The notes below the pieces were generated by a model. That model saw only the letters and a list, made by a program, of their open reading frames with translations, was not told the origin of the DNA and ran no database searches. Below, one piece after another: positions 46,085 through 53,859 of a DNA stretch of 64,000 nt. Made by a program: the position numbers and the translations under genes. The DNA is from Aquimarina sp. AU58. Lineage in GTDB: Bacteria > Bacteroidota > Bacteroidia > Flavobacteriales > Flavobacteriaceae. Location of the stretch: the NCBI RefSeq assembly GCF_900312745.1, contig NZ_OMPD01000014.1, forward strand, positions 1,736,001 to 1,800,000. Reading direction: 5' to 3'. The stretch's first letter is position 1; each line of letters opens with the position of its first letter.

Positions 46085-46258
46085 ATGAAGGTAGATCATG
46101 AAACATTACCAAAATGCAGATTGGAAGAAAAGAAATTTTCTTGGGGTGAACCTTATTTAGAGGTAATTCCAATATTTGATACTTTGATATCACAAGAATT
46201 AAGTAACATTTTATGCTACTGCGATACATATAATAAACGTTGTAAACATTTGAACTGA
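46085..46258 (+). CDS. Small open frame overlapping repeat copy C, uncertain
   Basis: A 57-codon frame from ATG 46085, starting MKVDHETLPKCRLEEKKFSW and ending with five Cys in total. Its last third lies within repeat copy C. The other two copies of the repeat are not open in this frame, so the C-terminal part may be fortuitous. It is flanked by two CGTTGTAA motifs (46053-46060 and 46238-46245). Confidence 0.35.
   Translation: MKVDHETLPKCRLEEKKFSWGEPYLEVIPIFDTLISQELSNILCYCDTYNKRCKHLN
46198..46242 (+). repeat. Short dispersed repeat, copy C
   Basis: Shares AAGTAACATTTTA and the GATACATA...AACGTTG part with copies A and B. It ends 40 bp before the TTG start of the AraC gene at 46283. Confidence 0.6.
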
Positions 46259-46282
46259 AAAATAACTTAACGAATTAAAAGT

Positions 46283-47353
46283 TTGTATAAAGTAATTAAT
46301 TTTATTATTTCTTTTGGTGCTCTGCAAGGTCTTATCATTGGGGTATTGTTTTTAATAAAAGGTTTCAGATCGAAACAAGAAAAATTTTATTTGGCTCTAA
46401 TATTAATTGGTTTTGCTGCTATATTAGGAAGAGTTTTAATATTAGGTATTTATGAAAATCAAGCTTCATTTCTGGTTAATCTCAATTTCATTTTATTAAT
46501 TTCTCCTGCATTCTATTTATATACTAAAGAATGCTCAAACACTACAAAAATTATAAGATTTAAAGGCAAGCATTTCCTGCCTTTTCTCATTATAAATTTT
46601 GGGTATATATTATTTTATTTTACGGTTAGAGACGCTGTTAATTATCAGAAGTATCTGCAAAATGTTATAAAAATAAACGAAAGTTTTAGCATCGTTTATT
46701 TCGTAATATATTTATACCTAACCTATAACTTACACAAGCAAAATAAGTCTTACTATTCTAAAATACTATACCAATTATTAAATCAACTAACGTTCATGTT
46801 TTTTGGTTTTTTTATTATTTGGATAGTTTATGTTTTAGCAGAATGGATTTACTTTGACTACAACATGCAACTCATATACTATTACCCAATAATGGTACTA
46901 TTAGCTGTGATTCTTTATTATTTGAGTTTACAAATTGTTATCCATACACAATTTTTATTTGTCGGTAAGGAAACCCCAACAAGGAAAACTTTTATTTTAA
47001 AAGAGAGAGAAAGCAAGCATTTATTAGATAAGTTAACTCTTTTTATGAATGATAAAAAACCTTTTTTAGATGGTGATGTTTCTCTAATCACTCTTGCGAA
47101 TTCACTAGATGTAAACCCAAAAGTCCTATCTTTTGTTATCAATGAACATAGTAATAAGAATTTTAATGATTATATTAATAATTGGAGAGTTGAAGAAGTA
47201 AAGAAAAGATTAGATGACAAAGCGTATAAGCATTATAAAATGTTAAGTATTGCTTTTGATTGTGGATTTAATTCTAAATCAACTTTTAATCTTGCATTCA
47301 AAAAAGCTACCGGATTATCTCCATCACAATATAAAAACTCTAATAACTACTAA
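46283..47353 (+). CDS. Membrane-bound AraC family regulator (2 of 3)
   Basis: A 356-residue protein with about seven hydrophobic helices (from about 6 to 225) and a C-terminal AraC domain (about 255-356: SLITLANSLDVNPKVLSFVI, then FDCGFNSKSTFNLAFKKATG). This is the membrane-sensor AraC type common in Bacteroidota. A TTG start at 46283 is used, since no ATG precedes the first helix. A direct-repeat pair in front of the next gene (47357-47419) is a likely binding site. Confidence 0.88.
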   Translation: MYKVINFIISFGALQGLIIGVLFLIKGFRSKQEKFYLALILIGFAAILGRVLILGIYENQASFLVNLNFILLISPAFYLYTKECSNTTKIIRFKGKHFLPFLIINFGYILFYFTVRDAVNYQKYLQNVIKINESFSIVYFVIYLYLTYNLHKQNKSYYSKILYQLLNQLTFMFFGFFIIWIVYVLAEWIYFDYNMQLIYYYPIMVLLAVILYYLSLQIVIHTQFLFVGKETPTRKTFILKERESKHLLDKLTLFMNDKKPFLDGDVSLITLANSLDVNPKVLSFVINEHSNKNFNDYINNWRVEEVKKRLDDKAYKHYKMLSIAFDCGFNSKSTFNLAFKKATGLSPSQYKNSNNY

Positions 47354-47356
47354 TCT

Positions 47357-47419
47357 TAAATCTTTCTTTTGAGACGACTACAAAAATATTTTGAGTCCTA
47401 AATCTTCTTTTAAGGCGAC
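47357..47419 (+). promoter_or_regulatory. Direct repeat pair upstream of the amidohydrolase gene
   Basis: TAAATCTTTCTTTTGAGACGAC-like unit at 47357-47378 and its near copy at 47399-47419, agreeing at about 19 of 21 positions when one T is gapped. The units are about 42 bp (four helical turns) apart and face the same way, as do half-sites of AraC regulators. The amidohydrolase starts 45 bp later. Confidence 0.45.
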
Positions 47420-47464
47420 AACCCGTTTTCTCTATGATAGTTTTGTCTAAAACAAGATAAAAAA

Positions 47465-49009
47465 ATGGATCTATCAAGAACAATCATTTTTAGCATATTA
47501 CTAACTATTATAGGATGTAAAAATGATAACCCTACCTTCGATGTAGATAACGGATTATATATAGATAATGTTACTATAATATCTGCAAACAAAAACGGTA
47601 TACTAAAAAAGTATATAGGAAATGTGTTGATCGATAATAAGACTATTCTTTTTTGCGGAAAGCAGAAACCAAATGTAAAAGGCGTTTATACAAAAATTGA
47701 TGGAACCGGAAAGTACTTAACTCCTGGTTTAATAGATTCACATGTACATTTAAGCTCTATTGCAGGGATGAATTACAAACATGTAAGAGACCTGCCAGAA
47801 TTGGCAAATAGCTATTATGAGCAGCTTCCAAATAGTTATTTATATTTTGGTTACACTACGCTAATTGATCCTAATAACTATAATCCTAGAATTATAAAAC
47901 AAATCAAGGATAAGGAGATTAAACCCGACATTTATACATGTGGCGAACAAGTAAAAGTGATGAATGATTTTATGATGGCCGAGGATCATCCAAAAGATCG
48001 ATATAAATTCTATCCAAACTTTTTACATGACAAATACAACAAAAATGTTAGTATACCAGATACAATAAATAGTAATGATCACTCTGTAAAAAAAGTAGTT
48101 TCCGATATCGTTAATAAACAAGGTGGAATCTGCATGAAAACTATTTATGAAGATGGATTTGGTGGTACCGAAGAGATGCTATGGGAATTACCCACATTAG
48201 ATATTATGAAAGATTTGGTACATCAGGCACAAAGTGAAAACATTCCTGTATTGCTACATGCAAACTCATTTTCTGCGCAAAAATTCGGATCAGAAGCTAA
48301 TGTTGATATTATTGCTCACGGAATGTGGCATTGGGGATTATTAAAAGAGTATTTAAATGTGAGTAAACTTCCAGAAACTCATAAAGAATTATTATCGACT
48401 ATTGCTGATAAAAAGATTGGGTATCAGCCAACTTTTAGGGTAATTGCTGGGCAAAAAGATGTCTTTAATTCTAATTTTATAAATGATTCAAATTTAAAAA
48501 ATGTATTGCCTCCTAATCTACTGAAATGGTTAAAAACCGACGAAGGATTATGGCAAAAAAAGAGAATTATGACCTATGGTGGAGATTATTTTGACTCAGA
48601 GACCCCAGATAGAGAAATAGCTGGTATGATGCAGTTAGTTTTAGATAAAATCAATATTAGTACGAACTATCTATCTGGTGAAAATGGTAATTTGTTATTT
48701 GGATCAGACACACCTGCTATGAACAATCATGCAAATCCTCCTGGATACAATGGTTTTTTAGAGATGAAACATTGGGTTGAAGCGGGAATCTCATTAGAAA
48801 AGATATTTATGGCTGCTACATTTAATAACGCAAATGCTTTTCATATAAATGACAAATATGGGACTATCGAAAAAGGTAAAACAGCAAATTTATTGCTATT
48901 GAATCAAGATCCGTTAGATAATATATCGGCATATAATGCGATAAATTCTGTTATTGTGCATGGTAAAAAATATGAGAGAAATACACTTTCTGCAAGGGTA
49001 GATGATTAG
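47465..49009 (+). CDS. Amidohydrolase family lipoprotein
   Basis: A 514-residue metal-dependent hydrolase. A lipoprotein signal ends at Cys18 (LLTIIGC). The metal site starts with DSHVHLS (HxH, about 96-98). Further ligands are likely in PVLLHANSF, DIIAHGMWHWG and LFGSDTPAM (Asp). The C-terminal composite beta domain reads KYGTIEKGKTANLLLLNQDPLDN. It resembles imidazolonepropionase/prolidase-like members; substrate unknown. It is downstream of a membrane AraC regulator with direct repeats between them. Confidence 0.9.
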   Translation: MDLSRTIIFSILLTIIGCKNDNPTFDVDNGLYIDNVTIISANKNGILKKYIGNVLIDNKTILFCGKQKPNVKGVYTKIDGTGKYLTPGLIDSHVHLSSIAGMNYKHVRDLPELANSYYEQLPNSYLYFGYTTLIDPNNYNPRIIKQIKDKEIKPDIYTCGEQVKVMNDFMMAEDHPKDRYKFYPNFLHDKYNKNVSIPDTINSNDHSVKKVVSDIVNKQGGICMKTIYEDGFGGTEEMLWELPTLDIMKDLVHQAQSENIPVLLHANSFSAQKFGSEANVDIIAHGMWHWGLLKEYLNVSKLPETHKELLSTIADKKIGYQPTFRVIAGQKDVFNSNFINDSNLKNVLPPNLLKWLKTDEGLWQKKRIMTYGGDYFDSETPDREIAGMMQLVLDKINISTNYLSGENGNLLFGSDTPAMNNHANPPGYNGFLEMKHWVEAGISLEKIFMAATFNNANAFHINDKYGTIEKGKTANLLLLNQDPLDNISAYNAINSVIVHGKKYERNTLSARVDD

Positions 49010-49169
49010 AATTGTCTAAAAAAAGCAAGAAATTTCTAAATAGTCACTAGAAAGTTACTACTTTTATTTCTGTACTTGTCACAGCCATATCGTTGCATGC
49101 AAGCTGACCAAAACACAAAATTAAATCATGAAAAAACTCATACTATTTTTATAGCCATGATTAAGTAAT

Positions 49170-49991
49170 ATGAATTTAACAAGACATATTCGAGGGCTGT
49201 TTCAACCCATTCAACCCACCATACAGCAAACTAAAGAAAATGTAAATTATATTGAGTTTTTACCAACAACAAAATTACAACCTTACATTTATTGCTACTG
49301 GCAATTAAAAACAACCGAAAAACTAAATGGCGCTTTTAGCTATAAAGTAGTTTCTGATGGTTGTATTGATATTCTATTTGAAATAAATAATCCTAAAGAT
49401 AATTTTGTTGCTGGTTTTTGTAAAAAATACACAGAATACGTATTACAACCAGAATTCAACTACATTGGTGTTAGATTTTTACCAACGATATTTCCTCAGA
49501 TCTTTAAGGTTAATGCAAGCGAACTAAGTAACAAGTTTCAAAATTTAGAAGATTTTGTACCGCAAACATCAAAATTTATAGCTAGTCATTTTCACCCTAA
49601 GCTAAATATTGAAGAGATTAAATTAAAATTTGACATTTACTTTACCAATATTTTAAATCATACTGTTTTTGATTATGACAACAGACTTTACAATGCCATA
49701 GATACAATTCTAAAAAATTATGGAGTATTAAATATAGAAAAAGATGTTGATGTAGGAATTAGTAATAGACAATTACGAAGGCTTTTTCAATTCTATATTG
49801 GTGACTCTCCCAAAACATTCAGTAAAGTTGTTCAGTTTCAAAATATATTAAAAGCAAAACCATCTAATCAAAGTCTTAAACAAAACAAACTTTTTTATGA
49901 TATTGGCTATTATGACCAATCTCATTTCATTAAAGATTTTAAAAATTTTTATGGCGTCACTCCAAATAAAGCTTTTAAGAGAACTCAGTAA
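49170..49991 (+). CDS. AraC family regulator (3 of 3)
   Basis: A 273-residue regulator with a DUF6597-type N-terminal domain (YIYCYWQLKTTEKLNG, then VVSDGCIDILFEI, then YIGVRFLPTIFPQIF) and a C-terminal AraC domain with GISNRQLRRLFQFYIGDSPK and DIGYYDQSHFIKDFKNFYG. The effector is unknown. The exported VOC protein gene 163 bp downstream may be a target. Confidence 0.9.
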   Translation: MNLTRHIRGLFQPIQPTIQQTKENVNYIEFLPTTKLQPYIYCYWQLKTTEKLNGAFSYKVVSDGCIDILFEINNPKDNFVAGFCKKYTEYVLQPEFNYIGVRFLPTIFPQIFKVNASELSNKFQNLEDFVPQTSKFIASHFHPKLNIEEIKLKFDIYFTNILNHTVFDYDNRLYNAIDTILKNYGVLNIEKDVDVGISNRQLRRLFQFYIGDSPKTFSKVVQFQNILKAKPSNQSLKQNKLFYDIGYYDQSHFIKDFKNFYGVTPNKAFKRTQ

Positions 49992-50154
49992 TATGTCCGT
50001 TTTTTACAATATTTAATTGTGTTAACGCTATAGTTTTGAAGAGTAAATAAAAACTTAAAATGATGAAATGAGCCATAATAATTAGGTTAATACCAACCGA
50101 TATGATCAATGGCGAATTCCATCTGACAATTAAAAAACAATAAAAAAAGAACAG

Positions 50155-50613
50155 ATGAAACAAATTTTTAAAATTACATTTATTCTATTCGCTGCCACGC
50201 AAGTATTTTCTCAGACAAATCAAAATTTAAAAACTATGAAACTAAATGCAGGAATTATCACCGAAAAACTAACCGAAACTAAAGAGTTTTACACAAAAGT
50301 ACTCGATTTTGGAGTTACATTTGAAAATGAATTTTATCTGTTAATGCACACTCCTAATCGTCAAGCTGAAATTAGTTTTTTACTACCTAATCATCCAACA
50401 CAAAAACCTATATTTCAAAAACCCTTTGCTGGTAATGGTATGTATCTTACTATTGAAGTTGATGATGTAGATAAAATCTATACTGAAATTAAAAAGAAAG
50501 GTGTAAACATTGAAATTGACTTACGCAATGAACCATGGGGAGACAGACACTTTGCTATTGTAGATCCTAACGGAATAGGTATTGATTTAATTACATATAC
50601 AAAACCAGAATAA
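50155..50613 (+). CDS. VOC (glyoxalase/bleomycin-resistance) family protein, exported
   Basis: A 152-residue protein: signal peptide (1-20, MKQIFKITFILFAATQVFSQ) followed by one VOC domain (about 30-150). The domain shows TKEFYTKVLDFGVTFENEF, NGMYLTIEVDDVDKIYTEI and DRHFAIVDPNGIGIDLI. VOC proteins dimerise to bind metals or hydrophobic drugs. A signal peptide is unusual for the family. If the internal ATG at 50236 (MKLNAG) is the real start, the protein would be cytoplasmic, but the signal peptide looks real. Confidence 0.85.
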   Translation: MKQIFKITFILFAATQVFSQTNQNLKTMKLNAGIITEKLTETKEFYTKVLDFGVTFENEFYLLMHTPNRQAEISFLLPNHPTQKPIFQKPFAGNGMYLTIEVDDVDKIYTEIKKKGVNIEIDLRNEPWGDRHFAIVDPNGIGIDLITYTKPE

Positions 50614-50681
50614 AACTATGCGCAACACTGTAAAGAATAGTACTACAAGGCCTTGTATACTCATCATAAGCAAAAAATGAA

Positions 50682-51443
50682 ATGAAAAAATATTGTACAC
50701 TATTGCTATTCGTCTTTTTAATGATTTCTTGTAATAAGAGAGTAGAAAAAAACAAGATATTGTTTATAACCACTAGCGTTAACAAGATGGGAGGTAAACC
50801 AAATGGAACTTATTTGATTGAATTAGCAATTCCATTTAATGAATTTTCTAAAAAGCAGTATCAGATTGATATTATGTCGCCAAAAGGAGGTGAAATCCCA
50901 ATGTATCATAGCGGAGATACAACTGAAATAGTAAAATCAATCATAAAATCAGATGTATTTAACGACAAGACCAAAAACAGCCTTAAGCCCAAAGACATTA
51001 ATCCAGAAGAATATTTAGCTGTTTTTATTCCCGGAGGATATGGACAGTTTTGGGATACTCACAAAAATAAAGAAGTTCAGAAAATTATTGCCGAAATCTA
51101 TGAATCAAATGGAGTAATCGGGACAATCGGTCACGGAACAGCAATGCTCATTGATGTAAAATTGAAATCAGGAGCATATTTGGTAAGCAACAAAACCATG
51201 ACAAGTTTTCCTTCCTGGAATGAGAAAAATATTATGAAACAATCGAATTTTGGTGCTTTATTACCTTATGATATGGAAATTGAAATGCAAAAAAGAGGGG
51301 CTGATCTAAAAATATATGATCACGAAAAGAAAGTGAATTACGAAGTTGTTGATTCGAAAAACAGATTGATAACCGCATCATTTTCTACAAGTGGAAAATT
51401 TGTTGCAGAAGAAGTTTTAAAATTGCTTAATAAAAGCGAATGA
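50682..51443 (+). CDS. DJ-1/PfpI family lipoprotein lacking the nucleophile Cys
   Basis: A 253-residue DJ-1/PfpI protein with a lipoprotein signal (Cys17 in FLMISCNK). The family acid and loop are seen (AVFIPGGYGQFWD, 114-125). At the nucleophile elbow the sequence is VIGTIGHGTAML, where active members have a Cys before HG; here the residue is Gly150 (codon GGT). His151 remains. It probably lacks the hydrolase or chaperone activity that needs this Cys. It is 69 bp from the VOC gene. Confidence 0.85.
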   Translation: MKKYCTLLLFVFLMISCNKRVEKNKILFITTSVNKMGGKPNGTYLIELAIPFNEFSKKQYQIDIMSPKGGEIPMYHSGDTTEIVKSIIKSDVFNDKTKNSLKPKDINPEEYLAVFIPGGYGQFWDTHKNKEVQKIIAEIYESNGVIGTIGHGTAMLIDVKLKSGAYLVSNKTMTSFPSWNEKNIMKQSNFGALLPYDMEIEMQKRGADLKIYDHEKKVNYEVVDSKNRLITASFSTSGKFVAEEVLKLLNKSE

Positions 51444-51521
51444 AAACCATACACAGAAGAGTGCATAATATCTATGTACGATAAACACCACCACACTATA
51501 TACAAGAAATGTTACTATCAA

Positions 51522-52145
51522 TTAAACCAACTGATGCGGGAAAATAGTGCTATACTGTTTTTTTGCTTTATCAGTTAAATATGGATAAATACTTTGGCTG
51601 ATCAATAATGAGTATTGCTCAATAGATTCCTTTGACAAAACATCGGCTTGAATCAAAATAGAAGAAAACCAAAAATTACTAATAACCTCTATCCTTTTAA
51701 ATAAACTGTGATATTCATTTTTTAACAATTCTTCACGAAATACCCCATTTTTAATAAGAACATCCACAATGTTTATAAATTCTATTTCTCTTCGTTTTGA
51801 AAGCTCAGAATAATGCCTTTTTATCTTCTGATTTTTCCTTGTAATAGTTATAAAATCCAATAAAAAGAAATGATACTCGTAAAGTATGGTAAAAATTTCT
51901 ATCGAGATGTTTAAAAATGATTGCAGTAAATCATCGGTTTTTATAAAAAGAATACTGTCGATTTTTTCAACTAACTGAAAATAGAGCGCTTCAATTATAT
52001 CTTCTCTTTTTTTAAAATGATATTGCAGATTACCAACACTAATCCCTGCCTTATCAGCAATGGCTCTTAAGGATACATTTGAAATACCAGAATCATTAAA
52101 GAGATTCAGGGATTTTATTAAAATCTTTTGTTTTGTTGCATTCAT
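51522..52145 (-). CDS. TetR family transcriptional regulator
   Basis: A 207-residue repressor. The N-terminal helix-turn-helix is classic: ILIKSLNLFNDSGISNVSLR, AIADKAGISVGNLQYHFKKR. The rest is a helical ligand domain. It is divergent from the FAD monooxygenase gene, and two identical-spaced palindromes lie between them. It most likely represses both promoters until a substrate of the monooxygenase binds. Confidence 0.92.
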   Translation of the reverse strand: MNATKQKILIKSLNLFNDSGISNVSLRAIADKAGISVGNLQYHFKKREDIIEALYFQLVEKIDSILFIKTDDLLQSFLNISIEIFTILYEYHFFLLDFITITRKNQKIKRHYSELSKRREIEFINIVDVLIKNGVFREELLKNEYHSLFKRIEVISNFWFSSILIQADVLSKESIEQYSLLISQSIYPYLTDKAKKQYSTIFPHQLV

Positions 52146-52166
52146 CTATACAAAGATATCATTTTT

Positions 52167-52211
52167 TAGTACATACGTACTAGGTTGATTATTTTTAGTA
52201 CATTTGTACTA
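52167..52211. promoter_or_regulatory. Twin TetR operators between tetR and the monooxygenase
   Basis: Two palindromes TAGTAC-N4-GTACTA at 52167-52182 (spacer ATAC) and 52196-52211 (spacer ATTT), centres 29 bp apart. The second contains TACATTTG (52199-52206), an exact TAnnTTTG -7 box, so repressor binding would cover the promoter. Both are also preceded by TTTT. The ATG of the monooxygenase follows 19 bp after the second site. Confidence 0.7.
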
Positions 52212-52230
52212 TATTAACAATTGTTTTTTT

Positions 52231-53364
52231 ATGACTATAGATATTATTGGAGCAGGAATAGGAGGATTAACTACTGCAATTGCACTTCAACAGAAAGGTA
52301 TTGAAACAAGAATTTTTGAGCAAGCTGAGAATATAAAACCTGTCGGAGCGGGGATTATTCTAGCCAATAATGCAATGCAAGTGTATGAAAAATTAGGATT
52401 AAGAAAAGTAATTGAAGATAATGGAAATTACATTTCTACAATGAACATTACTAAGACAAATCTAAATCCTATTTCTAAAGTTGATTTATCCTTTTTCGAG
52501 AAAAAACATAAAGTAAAGAATATTGCAATTCATCGAGGTACATTACAACAAATTTTAATTAATGAATTAAAATCTAATGATGTAAATTTAAATCATTGTC
52601 TAAAAAGGGTAAAATCAAATGATAATGGATATTCACTAACGTTTGAAAATGGAAAGCAAATTCAATCTGCTACACTCATTGGTGCAGACGGACTAAAATC
52701 AGTTGTGCGACAACATTTGTTTCCAGATACTATAATAAGAAATGCTAAGCAAATTTGCTGGAGAGGAGTAACAGACTTTAAACTTCCTAATACATACAAA
52801 AACGAACTAAATGAAGCTTGGGGAAAAACAGATCGATTCGGATTTGTTCAAATAGCAGAGCATAAAGTGTATTGGTATGCCTTGAAATCATTCAAAAATG
52901 ACAAAAATGAATTTTCTGTACATGATATTGAAAAGTACTTTGATAAGTACAATTCGGTTATTAAAAGTATAATTTCTTCAACTAAAAAAGAACAAATAAA
53001 TACAGCAGAAATATCAGATTTAAAACCGACTAGTTTTTGGTATAAGGAAAAGGTTTGTCTTATTGGTGATGCAGCGCATGCAATGACTCCAAATATGGGA
53101 CAAGGAGCATGCCAGGCAATAGAAGATGCTTATATTCTATCAGAGTGTTTACATAAATATGAAGTGGATCAAGCTTTTGCAACCTTTCAAAAGTTAAGAC
53201 TTCCTAAAGCACATCAAGTAGTAAAGGCAAGTTGGATGCTCGGGAAAATTGCACATTTATCAAATCCAATTTTAATCGGAATTCGAAACCAATTGATGAG
53301 AATGACACCTTCTTCATTCAATAGAAAACAATCTGAACACATCTTTCAAATCCCAAACTTATGA
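52231..53364 (+). CDS. FAD-dependent monooxygenase (aromatic hydroxylase type)
   Basis: A 377-residue flavoprotein. The FAD-binding GxGxxG is in IIGAGIGGLTTAIALQQKGI (residues 4-23). The DG motif is ATLIGADGLKSVVRQ, and the second FAD motif is KVCLIGDAAHAMTPNMGQGA (GD...P). It probably hydroxylates an aromatic or other small compound, using NAD(P)H. The TTG at 52204 would extend the frame into the operator, so the ATG at 52231 is chosen. Its stop overlaps the DUF3995 start. Controlled by the divergent TetR. Confidence 0.93.
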   Translation: MTIDIIGAGIGGLTTAIALQQKGIETRIFEQAENIKPVGAGIILANNAMQVYEKLGLRKVIEDNGNYISTMNITKTNLNPISKVDLSFFEKKHKVKNIAIHRGTLQQILINELKSNDVNLNHCLKRVKSNDNGYSLTFENGKQIQSATLIGADGLKSVVRQHLFPDTIIRNAKQICWRGVTDFKLPNTYKNELNEAWGKTDRFGFVQIAEHKVYWYALKSFKNDKNEFSVHDIEKYFDKYNSVIKSIISSTKKEQINTAEISDLKPTSFWYKEKVCLIGDAAHAMTPNMGQGACQAIEDAYILSECLHKYEVDQAFATFQKLRLPKAHQVVKASWMLGKIAHLSNPILIGIRNQLMRMTPSSFNRKQSEHIFQIPNL

Positions 53365-53786
53365 TTATGATACTATCTATAATTTTGTGTTTAATCTTTA
53401 TAGTACTAGGAGGCTTTCATTTCTACTGGCTTTTTGGAGGTGTATGGGGATTAAAAAAAGTTATTCCTACAAAAGACAATGAAAAAAATATGCTGGCGAT
53501 TCCTAAATTTGCAACCTTACTAGTAGGACTTATATTAGTTTTATTTGGGGTGGCTTATCTGATAAAATCCGGACTTATAAATATTATGATCTCAAATTGG
53601 ATAACAATTTATGGATACTGGTTTATTCCTTCTGTTTTTATCTTACGGGCCATAGGAGAGTTTAAGTATGTTGGCTTTTTCAAGAGAATAAAGAATACCG
53701 AATTCTCGAAAGCAGATTCAAAAATATTTTCTCCATTATGCCTGGTAATTGGAGTAATCGGGATATTAATTCAACTTATAAAATGA
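53361..53786 (+). CDS. DUF3995 membrane protein
   Basis: A 141-residue protein with four hydrophobic helices, including GGFHFYWLFGGVWGLKKVIPT and RAIGEFKYVGFFKRIKNTEF, matching the DUF3995 pattern. Its ATG overlaps the monooxygenase stop (ATGA), so it belongs to the TetR-controlled operon. Function unknown; co-transcription suggests a role near the monooxygenase reaction. Confidence 0.88.
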   Translation: MIMILSIILCLIFIVLGGFHFYWLFGGVWGLKKVIPTKDNEKNMLAIPKFATLLVGLILVLFGVAYLIKSGLINIMISNWITIYGYWFIPSVFILRAIGEFKYVGFFKRIKNTEFSKADSKIFSPLCLVIGVIGILIQLIK

Positions 53787-53802
53787 AAAATACAGATATA
53801 AA

Positions 53803-53841
53803 AAAGTCCTCCTTCACTGATCCAATGTGTCGGAGGACTTT
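53803..53841. terminator. Shared terminator between DUF3995 and chitinase genes
   Basis: 10-bp stem AAAGTCCTCC (53803-53812) / GGAGGACTTT (53832-53841), 19-nt loop. It lies between converging genes, 18 bp from the chitinase stop, and can serve both. Confidence 0.75.
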
Positions 53842-53859
53842 AACAATCAAAAACTATTT

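Noticed and set aside
41005..46242. Calling the short repeats true integron attC sites
   Set aside because: The ends do not match the GTTRRRY/RYYYAAC core and no integrase gene is visible; kept only as a repeat family.
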